A DNA stretch of 64,000 bases, taken from contig NW_020194552.1 of NCBI RefSeq assembly GCF_002865645.1, positions 1,364,001 to 1,428,000 of the forward strand. Reading direction: 5' to 3'. The first letter of the stretch is position 1. The number at the start of each line of letters is the position of its first letter. The translations under genes were made by a program, and so were the position numbers. Below, piece after piece: positions 1 through 12,914 of this stretch. Below the pieces are notes generated by a model. The model saw nothing but the letters and a program-made list of their open reading frames with translations. It was not told the DNA's origin and searched no databases. This DNA comes from Hyaloscypha bicolor E (taxonomy: Eukaryota > Ascomycota > Leotiomycetes > Helotiales > Hyaloscyphaceae).

Positions 1-136
1 AGTCTATAGAAAAACCAGCTTTCTTATATAATTCCTATAAGTTATATATAAAAGGCTATAGCCTTTACTATATAACCTAAACCTTAAAACTATTAAAATA
101 ATATAATTTTTAATAAGTATAGCTTATTATATTATA
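1..136 (-). repeat. Partial 3' LTR (copy A) of the Gypsy element
   Basis: This segment aligns with 12,779-12,914 and 26,098-26,233. Differences are almost all C-to-T or G-to-A, as expected from RIP. Shared landmarks are the start AGTCTATAGAAAAACCAGC, the core TTATATATAAAAGGCT and the palindromic 3' part, which is GC-rich in copy B and AT-rich here. Alignment stops at 136, where the internal region begins. The rest of the LTR lies before position 1. On the minus strand the bases just before it (about 137-150) are purine-rich, a plausible polypurine tract. Confidence 0.8.
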
Positions 137-144
137 TCTGATTT

Positions 145-3060
145 CCTATATATTTATATTTATTTCCTAAATACCAAAAATAACAGAAAAATCCTATTTA
201 GAATCCAAAATAATAAAATATTTAGAATCTTCTTCTATTAGTTAATTTAACTTCTTCTTTATATACCTAAAATAAAACTTATTATTCTTAAATAGTCTTA
301 TTTTATATTCCTGAATTTACTTAAAGGCAATCTGAATCTACTTAGCTATATTTTTATACTAAATCTAATATAGTTCTTTATATTAATTAGTATCTATTTT
401 TAATTATTACTTAATTTCTGCCTTTATTATAGGATATTAAAAAGGCTTATTATAGTAAATTATATTATAAATTATATTAATATATTTTAAATAGATAGCT
501 TCTTTAAATTTTATATTATTTATAATATCCTTAAATTAACCTTTAATAGAAAAGGAAAGCTCTAGATAAAAGGCATTAATAACTTTATAGAAAACTTCAT
601 TTTTATATATTTTATCTTTAATAATAACTAGACTTATTAGAACTATAATAAAAGATCTATTAAATAGTAAATTATTATTAAGCTATTCTTTAACTTATAT
701 ATTATCTGAGAATTAATACTTTCTCAGAATTTCAAACTTATAGATTATTTAGCTAAAAGTATTTATTTGTCTAGTTATATAGATTATACTTGAAATCTTT
801 TCTTCTATTATCTTTAGTAAATACTTATCTAATTCTTTAGCTGCTTCTAGTTCAAATTCATTAGAAATAGAGAAGTAATTAATATTGTTAAAGAACTTCT
901 TATTAAAGATAGTAGCCTTTTTATAGTCTATAAAGAAAATATAGCTAATATTCTAATACTTTTTACTAAAGTAGAATTCGCTATTTAAAGCTTTAATAGT
1001 AGCCAGATCTTTAGTATTGCCTTTATATTAATTATAATTAATATTTCCAGAAGTAAAATATTATACTAGCTAAAAGTATATAATTAGATAAATAGGATAC
1101 TTACTTAATATCTTATAAAATCCGAGCTATATTAATAGATCTATTATTAAAAGTTAAGAAACTAAAATAAAATAGCTATTATTAAGATCTTTATATATTA
1201 ATATATTGTTTTTTTTTTAGAAATAGAACTATAGTATTTCTATTTTCTTTATTAAAAGTTTTTAAATACTAAGCTTTTTAATCTATTTTAGGTAATTCTT
1301 CTTATAAATATAACTATTTATATCTAGATTAGTAATACTAGATTTAGAAACAGAAACTATAGTATTAAATTAGAGCTATAGATTTAAATAAAATTAATTA
1401 GAAATATAGTATTTGTATTTATATTTCTTATTTACCTGAGTTTTAAAAAAGAAATTCTGTATTTTCTTATTTATTTAAATAATAGAAATATATTCCTTGC
1501 TTTTAGTAACTTTATAGATCTTAGTAACTAGCTTTAGAATATTATTAATATTATTAATATCTTTTATATTAATAGAGAAAGTATTAGTAAACTACTAAAT
1601 ATATATTATATAAAGAGCTTTAAGGAATTTATTAGTAATTCTATAATATTCTTATTTATAAATAAGTTCTAAAATACTATTATATACTTCTTTAAAAATA
1701 TATTTATTCTATTAAGTAAATATTAGCTTCTATTTAGCTAATATCTTATAGGTATACTAAATATTTTTTTTAAGTTCTCTAAACTTAATATCTTTAGTTT
1801 TCTATTTCTTAATTCTAGATATAAATATAGAAATCTTTCTGAATAGTATCTTTTCTTTTAGAATAGAGAGCTTTCTCTTACTTTTCTCTATTTCTCTAAT
1901 CTTATACTTAGTTTAATACTTAGATTTCTACTATTTATTAGAAGTTTTAAGCTTAGCTTATTTCTTTTTCTTACTAGATTCTTCTTATCTAATTATACTA
2001 GTTATACTAGTCTTACTAGTAGCTTTCTTATTAGGTTTTATTAAATTAGCTCTATTTTTCTTAGCTAGATCTAGTTAAATTAAAGCTGAAATTATAATAG
2101 AAGTCTATTCTTTAGGCTTATTTCGGAAAGCAGAAAAAAGCTTATTATTATAAGCTTCTTTAATTAGAATTCCGGAAGTATTAAAGATATATTATTTAGT
2201 TTTAAAATTATTAGCTAATAATAACTTAAACTTTAATTCTTTAAGTTTCAAAATAGCTTTAATATACTTGAGTATTTTAGTAATATCTAATTTAATAAAT
2301 ATACTAGTATTCTAATACTTCTTATTTTTAATATATTCTAAAATAGTTTTATTAATTAACTAAATAGCTTTATATATTAAAGCTTTTATTTTAAAAAGAA
2401 AATATAATTTCTTATAGATATTCTTACTAAAGTTATTATAAATATTATTAATATATTAGCTAAAAACTTTACTATATAATATAATTCTAGTCTGACTTTT
2501 AGTTTCTAGACTATTTATTATAGTCTTAATTTTATTAAGCTTCTTTTATCTACTTTTGGAAATGCTTTTAATAATATTCTCGAATTCTCTATTATTAGCT
2601 TAGTAATTCTTTAGTTTCTTCTTAATTAATCCTAGTCTAGTTCTATCTCTAATAAAGGTTTTCTATTTTAAAAACTTATTATATATATTATTTAGCTTAT
2701 CTAAAATATTTATATTAAATTCGGTAATTATAGCTATTTTTTCAGGTATTAATAGGCTTTCTATAACTGTCTAAGCTTCTTTAATACTCTAAACTTTAAT
2801 ACTATTAATTTATAGGCTTTTAATAATACTATAGCTTATAAGAACTAGCTACTATACTTTACTAACTTAAGAAATCTATTTTTTAACTATTTTATTATTT
2901 TTAAAGATATTATAAAAATATTATTAATATAATAGTTATTAGTTATAGAGTTAAAGGTTCTTAAGATTATAAGAATTTCTTTTAAATATATTCTAAAATA
3001 AAGAATGAATTAAAATAGACTTGAATTATATAAAAATATTATATATATTTGAGTTTTTCT
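145..3060 (-). pseudogene. Uncharacterised long ORF relic downstream of Gypsy pol
   Basis: The minus-strand frame whose codons begin at positions equal to 1 modulo 3 reads coherently from about 3,060 down to about 165, just before the 3' LTR. Frame continuity was checked at about 2,998, 2,761, 2,098, 1,498, 898, 478, 301 and 181. No frameshift was seen. The stops noted at these points were all TAA or TAG, explicable as mutated Gln or Trp codons. Long stop-free stretches survive, for example about 720-1,000, with segments such as FFIDYKKATIF and ELEAAKELDKYL. A Lys/Ser/Thr-rich basic stretch lies near 1,900-2,050. I recognise no domain. Its place after integrase is where some retroelements carry an envelope-like or accessory ORF, but no signal peptide or membrane segment is evident. 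It could also be a captured host gene. Confidence 0.55.
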
Positions 3061-4899
3061 TTCTTTTTAGTAAGAAAATAAAGCTAAAATAGTAATATAT
3101 ATAATAGAGAAAGTAAATATAATAATTAGATATATTTAAGATAATATAATTATAAATTAGAAATAATTATAAAAAGTAAAATATAAAATTAGGCTTTTAT
3201 TATAAAAAAAATATATATATATATATATCTAAAAAAAATATAATTAAAGAAATAATTAAAATAGATTAAATTAAATAATAATAATAGAAAAATAATAAAG
3301 TAATATAATATAAATATAAATATAATAGTAGTATCTAAAATATTAAAATATAGAAGAAAATAATAAAATTTTTATAATATAAATATATTTTAACTTTCTA
3401 TTTATTTAGAGATATCTTTATTAATTTAAGAAATAATATTAAAGAAGAAAAATAATATAAGAAATATATAAATAGTAAAATAGATAAATATATTAAAGAT
3501 ATTAGAAAAATATAAAGTAAATATTAATAGAAAGAAAATTAGAATAATAGAATTAAAAAATAACTTAGAATAAAATATTACTTTTTCTAAAACTAATTTA
3601 TATCTTTTCTAAAAGCTAATTATATTTGTTTAGTATTTATTAAAGTTGGCTTTATATAGTATAAAACTATTTAGTTAGTTAGAACTTTAAAGTAATATCT
3701 ATATCTATAAAAATAATATTAAATACTTTAAAGGTTATAGAAAAAAGAACTATAAGATAATATAAATAAGGTTTATAATACTATTATTAAGTTTGGAATA
3801 ATTAATATTAAAGTTAATATAGAATATAAAAAGATTAAATATTCTGAATTAATATTAAAAATATAGAAATTATTTAGATAATATTTAATAGTAAGAAATA
3901 AATTAATAGTAAGAATTAATAAATTATACTAACTTTTTAAAAAAGTAATTAGTTTCTAGTAATAAAATAGTATTATAATTAGAGAATAGGTTCTATATTA
4001 GAAAAGTTTTCTATAAAAGTAGAAATATATAATATATTAACTAAGTTTTAATATATACTTTTAAAATAGCTATAATATATACCTTAAATATAACTATAAT
4101 TATATTAAAGAAAAAGTGGGTTTTCTAATATAAAATAGGCTTTAAATAAATAGATCTAGTTTATCTAATATCTAAAAGATTTCTAGAATTATATATTATT
4201 AAATATTTTCAGAAATAACTTTTAAGTTTAATAAAGTTTTCCTTTCTTATTATAAGGCCTCTAGTTTAGCTATTCTATCTATATATAACTTCTAATTAGA
4301 AAGTTTATTTGAATATTATAAGAAAACTTATAATAATAGTTCAAATTAAAATTAAGATTTATAGATATTATAATTAAGTTTTAGACTAGTATAAACTATA
4401 AGAATAGCTAGTTAAAAAGACAAATAAAGTTTCTAAAAGATTTCTATTCTAGTAAAATATATATAAAAAGCTATATTTCTTTTTTTTTCTTTTTCTAATT
4501 CTAAATATAATTACTATTTATTACTATAATTCAGAATTAATAGTTTATAAGATAACTTTTTAATCTTTTATTTATTTTTATACTAAAAGAAATTCTTTAT
4601 ATTTAATTTTTAAGATCTAGTATTAGAAATTCTTATATTAAGAATACTATCTAGTAATAATAATTAGATAATAATAAGAAGTAAATAATAATAAAGCTTA
4701 TCCGATTTCTAGAATAATAATCTAATAATAATATTCTCTAAATATTATAAATAATAGTTAGAAGAAAAATTCAAAAAATATATAAGAAATTAAAAGTAAT
4801 AAGTTTTATTTCAGATTAAAAAGAGTTTCTATTATTAGATACTTTTTCCTAACTCTTTATAAAAGTAATATATTTTATTTTTTCTAATTCTAGTAATTC

Positions 4900-7800
4900 T
4901 GAAATATATATAATAATATTAGTAGCTTTCTTAATCTCTTAAATATTATTTTACTTATAATATTCTATAATTACTTTCTTTTTTAGTTCTATATCTGTCT
5001 TGAAATATTTATTTATAGATATATATTTATTATTAACTTTATTTTCAGGAAAATACCAGAATCTATTTCTTTTAATAAATTATTTAAATTAATTTCTAGT
5101 ATATATTTTTAGAATATAATACTATTAAGCTCTTCTAGTATATAGTATTCTTTTAGTCAATCTATATATTTTACTTTATATAGGCTAAGCTAATAGTATA
5201 ATAGCTTTATATTTCTTAACTTATTTTAATTTATTAATTTAATATTATATATAAGAACTAGATTCTTTTTAGAAATAGGCTTTATATAAATCTAATAAAT
5301 AATATTAAATTACTCTTTTCTCTTTTAATATTATCTATTCTTCTTTATTCTAGCTTCTTTAATATTTTTATCTCTTATTTATATTTATTTTATATATATT
5401 TCTAGAAGTATTTCTCTATTATAAACTTTATTTTATCTAAATATTCTTTAGATTAGAAAGTATATTTCTATAGATAATATAGCTTTTCTATTATAAACTA
5501 TATAAAAGAAAGTAAATCTAATTAGTTTATATATAGTAACTTAATTAGTAAATCTATTTAAAGCTTCTTTTTACTTATTATAAATATAATAAATACTTAA
5601 ATAATTAGTTAATATTCTCTTTTAATTATACTATTTCTTTTAAAATTATAGGCTAAAATAATAATTCTATTAATTTCTAGCTTATTAAGTTCCTAAATTA
5701 CTATTTCTTTAAATTCCGATCTATTATCTATTTTAAATTATCTAAATAAACTATATCTATATATAATTTCTTTCTAAATAAACCTAGTAATCTTTTTACT
5801 AGTTAGATTCTTTAAAGATCTAGCTTTAATCTATTCTAAAAAGTTATTTATAGTAGTAACTAATAAGTTATATTCTTTATAATCTAGTAGTTTAATTATA
5901 TTAATTCTAATATAATAGAAAAAGAATATAGCTTTTATTAAATATAGAGTTTCTTTTTATTTTCTTTTATTTTTATATTAATAGACTTTATAAATATTAA
6001 TATACTTCTATATATAGTTATAGTAACTTTTCTAGTAATAATAGCTAGTTATTAAATAAAAGATACTTTCTTTTCTAGTATATCTAATTTTATTATATAG
6101 CTTTTTAATAATAATTTCTCTTTACTTTTAATTATTAATAATAAGTTAAAACAGATATACTTTAGATATAACTTTCTAGAATAATTAGTCTCTTATATTA
6201 TAATTCAAAGCTTCTTTATTTAGCTTTCGAAACTCAGTTCTAGATATTTCTTCTAATTTAGAAAGTATTATAAAATATTATATAATATTCTAGTATTATT
6301 CAAAATAGCTATTATTTAAGAAATCTAGTAAAATAATTAGATTATTAAATAAAATATATAAGTTAGTATTATTTCCTACTATTTTATTAGAAGTTATATA
6401 TAAAAGGCTATAGCTTTTATTATATAAGTTCCGGATTTTATTATTTTCTAATATTATTAATTTGCTTTTAGATATAGTAAAGCTTTAATTATTAATTTCT
6501 AGTAACTAAATACTATTATTTAAATATCTAGTAAAAGTCTTAAAGTCTACTTTCTTAAAATAATATTATATAATTAAACTGGAACTACTTTCTTTAATTA
6601 AACTTTCTATTTAATAAATATTATTCTAATAGTATTAAGTTCTATTACTAACTATTTATTAATATTCTTATTATCTTTAGTATTATCTTTTTATTATAGA
6701 TATCTTAATAATCTATTAGTAGTAGTATATTTAATTCCTTTAATATATTTAACTTTAAAGTTAAATAGTTAAATCTATACTAGCTAGTAAATAACTAGAG
6801 TTTTAGAAAATTCTATAGTTACTTTACTTAGCTATATAATAAGTATATTAGTATCTAGTTCAAGAATAAAATAAACTCTATATAGCTAGAACTATACTTT
6901 CTATAGATATTTTACTAGCTTTTAATATTCTCTTTTAGTAATATTATATCTTTATTTAGTATTATTTCAGATTTCAGATTTATATTATATAACTCTCTTT
7001 TTCTCTTTATTATTATATTAATTAAGAGTTTTACTTTATCTATTTAGACTAGTATTTACTACTAATATAATTATTTCCTAATCTTTTAATAAATTATAGT
7101 ATAGCTTATAAAGTATTAGAGTAATAGTAAGCTTTTTTTAAAGGATTTATATAGTTTACTTTTATTTATTATTTCAGTTTTATATTATACTTTTCCTTAT
7201 TAAGTAGTAAATAGATTTAGTAATAATTATAAAGCCTTTAATCTAAATATAGTAGTAAATATTAATTCTAATAAATGCTTTATTTTTAGTTATACTATTA
7301 TAATATTTCTATTTCAAAATCTTAGTAATTCCTGAACTTAAAAGGCTTTTTCTAAATATTCTATAAATAAAGCTAATAATAACTATATTATTATAATAGA
7401 ATTATAATTTTTCTCTAATACTAATTCTAGCTTATTTAATTCTATCTAAAGTTATATCCAGATTTTGAAAGTATTTAAATATAAAATATCGAATTTTAGA
7501 TAAAATAAACTATTTATTATAATTTATATAAAGTCTCTTAACTCTAATATTATTAATAAATAATATAGCGATTTTAGGAAATAGATTCTCTAAAATAATA
7601 TAGTTATTCTTAATAGTTCTAGAAATATTATAAATATAGTTAAATTTCTATTATAAGTATCTAGTATAAGTTAATTATATCTAGAAAAGAAATTAATTAG
7701 AGAAATATAAATATATCTAATAAATTTCTCTGAGATTTTATTAATAAACAGAAATAGATTAGTATTTTATAAAGTTACTAAATTTATTTTTATAGTAGTA

Positions 7801-8050
7801 TTAATTAGTTTATAAGTTCTAGTAATCTTTTTTATAATTAAGAACTATAAATTTTAATAAAGTCTATTATACTTTTTAAGAATTCTATAATCTAAATATT
7901 CTAATAGTATTTTTATTATTACTAATATTAGAGCTTTAAAATACAGGAAACTTTTCTTTTACTAGGCTTTATATTTAATAATTTTAATTAAAATAGAAAA
8001 ACTAATATTTTTATAAACTTTTTTTATTTCTTTCTAATTAAATATAATAG
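4900..8050 (-). pseudogene. pol: Gypsy pol relic (reverse transcriptase, RNase H region, integrase)
   Basis: The reverse transcriptase palm is readable at about 7,350-7,900 on the minus strand. The active-site motif appears as FINNI at 7,546-7,560 where Gypsy elements have F-V-D-D-I, so both catalytic Asp codons have become Asn by G-to-A change. It is followed by the usual block with 'NLDITLDRIK'. The integrase core lies at about 5,600-5,900, with text matching the family pattern of Asp, Ser, Glu-Phe-Lys and 'NKLEINRI'. The integrase C-terminal domain, with a GPYRV-like strand and 'YYILEELN', runs to about 5,045. Many TAG/TAA codons sit at expected Trp or Gln positions. RNase H should lie at 6,000-7,300 but is poorly readable. 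It cannot encode active enzymes. Exact ends are uncertain. Confidence 0.82.
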
Positions 8051-11000
8051 TATTTTTTTAATTAATTATTAATTCTCGAAATATAGCTAGTTTCTTTTTT
8101 TAAAGCTAGTTACTAATATCTAATTATTTAAAGTATTTCGAAATAAGTTATAAATCTCTTAAAATAGCTAATATTTTTAATAAAAAATAGTTCTTATATT
8201 TTCTAGTATATTTCTATAAATATTTTCTAGCTTTAGATCTTTTAAACTAGTTCGGATATTTACTAGAGCCTTTTCTAGTTCTATTATTAGTATTTACTAG
8301 TTAAATCTTTTTATTCTTTATTTTATATATTTCTATAACTAGAAATAGATTATAATTATTATTTTTTTCTTTAAAAGCTATAGCTATTTTCTCTAGTATT
8401 CTTTTTATTTAATTTCCGAAGTTTATAACCTTTCTATTTAGCTTCTTTTTAGTTAAATATAGAGAATATCCTTTTATCTAGTATTTTAATATATTTTTCT
8501 TAGGTTTCTCTATATTCTAGAATTCTTTCTAGTTTTAAATTTAATATTTTTTAGCTTTAGAAATATATTTCTTTATTATTAGAAGATATTATTTTATTTC
8601 TTTTTTAGAAATATCTTTATTTAATATTTTTTTTATTTCTTTTTCTATTAATTCCGGAACTACTTTTAATAATACTTTAATTAGAATCTTTTTTATTTTA
8701 GTTTCTCTAAAAATATTATTAATTTCCTGAATTCTTAAACCTAAAATAAAAGAATCTATAAGAAATTCTAGTATTTTCTTTTTTCTTCTAATATTAGGCT
8801 CTATTTTTTCTTTTTATTTTAGTTTTCTATTCTATATTATTTAATTTCTTAACTCTAGAAGCTTAATATTTTTAAACTATTATTTTCTTTTATTTTCTGG
8901 TATTCTTTAAAAGAGAAATAATTATAATAGTATAAGTATTCTAATTATCTTTAAGGTTAGTAAATCTTCTATTCTATAAACTATTACTTCTATATATAAT
9001 TTTTATTTTTATTTTTATTCAAAATAGTTAATTAAATAGGATCTTTAGAGCTTCTTTAATTAGAAAGAATATATTTTTATATTTTACTTTATTTATAACT
9101 TTAGTTCTAAGCTTTACTATTTTAGTAAATCTAAATTCAGTTCTAATAATAGTAGATATTTAATAATCTATAGTATTATATATTATTTTACTAATATTTC
9201 TAAAGATCTTTTTAGGAAAAATATTAACTTTAATACTAGTATTAATTATTTCTTTATATTTAATACTTTTTTAAAGTTTATAAAATATAAATTAGAAATA
9301 TAAAGATTATATAATATATTTATAAGCTAGTAATATCTATATATTAATACTATTACCTTTAAATCAAATAATTTTATTAGTATTAGATATCTAAACTAGT
9401 ATTTCTAGTTCTTTAAATATTCTATCTATTATATAAGTTATAGCTACTAGGTTTATAGATTTTCTAATATATCTAATTAGACTTAATATAATAGTATTTC
9501 CTATTTATAAAATAGTAAAATAGAAAGTATTATTTTTAATTTATTAGTTCTAAAATATAGTAGTTAAATCTGGTATTTTTAAAGTATTAATAAGTATTCT
9601 TATTTCTTTCTAAGTTCTTGGAAATAAAATAATTATTTTCTTTAATAGTTTTATTAGAATATTATTAACTTTAGAAGTTCTATATTTATTATAATTAAAT
9701 ATATACTAGATTTCTAATTTGCTTTATTTATTTCCGGAATTATTAATATTTATATTTTTAGCTAGACTATCTTTTTATTTATTATTTCTTAAAATAGTAT
9801 TCTTCTAGCCTTTTATATAAAATAGCTTTTCTTCTATTCTAGCTTATTTTTAGAAAACCTATCTAGTTATTTCTATCTCTTTTTCTTTTCTCTTTAATAA
9901 AGAATTTATTATAGTATTAATAGAAATACTATTTATAGTTAAATTTTAATATTATTTATTAATTCCGGAATCTAAAATATTAGTAATTCTAATATAATTT
10001 TCTCTAAAATAAAGTAGCTATTTAGATTTCTTAGATATAACTTATTTATTTCTATATATAGATTCCAGTTAGCTATTTCTCTTTTCTTTTTTTTATTTAG
10101 TAAACTAGATATTCTTTATTAATCTCTAGATATTTTTAGGCTAAATATCTAAATTATAATTAAATTCTCTTTTTCTGATTTAAGAAATAATTTAGTTAAA
10201 TTATTAGTACTTATTAGTAAAGAAAAAGGAAATACTTTTTAATCTAGATTTAAATAGCTTTTTATATTATTTTTTATTAAATTAGTAAATATATTTATAA
10301 TTTATAAATTCTTCTATTAGTAAATAATAGAACTAAAAGATATAAATATATTCTAGATTAATATTATTATTCTTATTTCTATTATAATATTTATAGCAAA
10401 TTCTTTTCTTTAGTTCTAAGTCTATATTATAAGCTATATTAACTTAAGTAGTATTTTCTAATTATATTTAAAACTAACTTTCTCTAGAATATAGTTATTT
10501 AGACTCTTTATCTAATCTAGCTTAATTACTATAGCTATTATAGTATTCTTTATATTTTTTACTATAAATTCTAGTATATTTTTTCTAAAAACCCGAATTA
10601 TATCTATTAGGCTATTAATACTATTATATTAGCTATATCTACTATAGTTAACTAGATTATATAAGCCGGCTATAAATATCTTTTTAAATTATAATAATAG
10701 CTATATTAAGTTATTTTTATTAGTTCTTTTAAGTTATAATAGTAATAGATAGTTTTTCTAGACTTCTTACTAACTAGTTAATATTATTTCTTTTAGGTTT
10801 ACTACTTTTAGTAAGCTTTATATAATTAGTTATAAGCTAGATTCTTTTCTTACTTATATCTATAATAGCTTTAAGAAATATAATAGAAAGAACTAGTAAA
10901 GAATAATTATTTTCTGATTTAGAAACTATATTATAAATTACTATATTCAAGTATTTTTATTTGAGTTTAAATATATCTAGATTATTAGTAATATTAAAAT

Positions 11001-12611
11001 AATATTTCTTTTCTTTATACTAATAAAATATTATTGTTTTTATATATATTTTATTATATTTATAGATAGAAATATCTATAAGCTTAAAGTTTATATTCTT
11101 AAAAATATAATCTTTTATTAGAATAAATAATTCTTTTATAAATTCTTAATACTAAGTAATTTTATCTATTTCTTTTCTCTTTAATAATTTCTTTAATATT
11201 CTATTAAATATATTAATATAAGACTTAAAAAAAATCTTTTTATTTTAGACTTATATAATAATCTAATTAAGAAAGTTATAACTAATTTTAAGTATTTTCT
11301 AGTTATACTCTCGAAATTCCTTTAATAAAGCTTTAAAAAACTTGGTTTTCTAATAATTTCCTAAATTATTAGTATAGTACTCTAATATAGCCTTAATTCA
11401 ATTTTTATAAATAAATAAAATATAATAAATAATTCTCTTTTTTTTTAGTATTATTAGAAATATAATAGTTCTTATATATATTTATATATTATTTCAAGAA
11501 TATAGAAATATTACTTTCTTGAAACTATAATATTCTAGAAGCTTCTATAAATAGTAGATTCAAATCTAGTATTAGTATATATTTATTTTTAATTATATTA
11601 ATCTTAATAATTTCTTCTATAGCTAATTATAGAGTTTCTATACCTGAAACTTTTATTAATAATATTTCTAAAAAGCTAATTTTCTATTTAAATATATCTT
11701 TTAATTTAGGAACCGGAATTAAAAAAAAAACCAATTAATAATAATAGATATAATTAAAGTTCGAGTTTTAATATTAGTAGTAATAAAATAGTAGCTTTTC
11801 TAGTTTTATTTCTATTATTTATATTTTTTTTCTATTCTATTAGTTTAATATTTATAGTATTTTTTTTATTTTTACTAAACTAGATATATTTATTAATACT
11901 ATTAAAAATAATAATAAAAATAATAAAAATAATAAATATAATTTTACTAATTTTTCTGATTTTTCTGAATTCTTTTTCTTTTTTCTATTTAGTATTATTT
12001 TCTTTCTCTAGAAACTTTTCTAGTTTATCTATATAATTTCTTATTTCTAATTTCTTTTTAATTCTTATTTCCGATTTCAGTTTACTATTTTACTTAAATT
12101 TGAGAATATTTCCTCTTTTAAATATCTTTTTCGAATTTAGAAATAAGTTTTTCTACTAAAATTAATACTATCTCTATTTCTGTTTTTATTATAACTAAAA
12201 GTAATATATAAATTAATAGTATAACTTTATTTCCGAATACTAAAGTCTGTTTCTAACTAAAGTCTAATTTATATTATTTTAGTATAATTTTTTCTATTTT
12301 ATTTCCTCTATTTTTTTTTCTTTTATAATTAGCCTTTATTTCTACTACTTTTATATATTATACTAGTAGCTATATTTTATAGCTAACTTATATTCAAGTT
12401 ACTAGATATATCGAAAATTAATATAAGATACTAAAATTAATACTTATATATTCTTAATATTTCGGCTTTAGGCTTAAAGTATTATAATAGCTCTTTTTTC
12501 CTCTAACTTATTAAGCTAATAATCTGCTTTATAGATACCTCTCAGAATTTTATAAGAGTATTATCTTAACTATAAAGTTTCTATTCTCCCTATATTACTT
12601 ACTATAAAATA

Positions 12612-12914
12612 TATAGGAGAGAAACTATAATAAGATAAAAACCTATATTAAGTATACTAGAGTATAAAACGTAACTTGATAGTAAAATAACAAATTAAAA
12701 GTATAAATAGTAAAATATAAATAGTATATAGTATATAAAAGCTCAATTAATTAAATATATATAAAGGATTATTCTCTAAGTCTATAGAAAAACCAGCTTT
12801 CTTATATGATTCCCGCAAGTTATATATAAAAGGCTGCGGCCTTTACTATGTGACCTAAACCTCAAAACCGCCAAAACAATACGATTTTCGACAAGTACGG
12901 CCTGCCGTACTATA
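12612..12914 (-). repeat. 5' LTR (copy B) of the Gypsy element, 303 bp
   Basis: The LTR is defined by alignment with copy C at 25,931-26,233; both are exactly 303 bp. On the plus strand it starts TATAGGAGAGAAAC and ends CCGTACTATA. The ends form a short inverted repeat that would read TGTAG...CTACA before RIP. On the minus (transcribed) strand it contains the TATA-like run TTTTATATATAAC near 12,820-12,832, a likely core promoter. Near its 5' end is a palindrome, AGTACGGC-CT-GCCGTACT (12,895-12,912 region). The outer half (12,780-12,914) retains C and G, while the inner half (12,612-12,779) is almost pure A+T. Confidence 0.85.

Larger units (their letters stand above)
1..12914 (-). mobile_element. 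Ty3/Gypsy LTR retrotransposon, RIP-degraded, left end cut by window
   Basis: Read on the minus strand, the element starts at the LTR ending at 12,914 and runs to a second, partial LTR at 1-136. Between them the minus strand carries reverse transcriptase and integrase relics in Gypsy order (RT before integrase), so it is Ty3/Gypsy rather than Copia. Almost every C has become T and every G has become A in RIP contexts. At about 12.9 kb it is long for a fungal Gypsy element (commonly 5-8 kb). The excess lies partly in about 2 kb of uninterpretable DNA (roughly 3.06-4.9 kb) and partly in an extra reading-frame relic next to the 3' LTR. Gag is expected between about 9 and 12.6 kb but I could not recognise it. 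The right end sits inside a RecQ helicase pseudogene, so the element inserted there. Confidence 0.8.
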
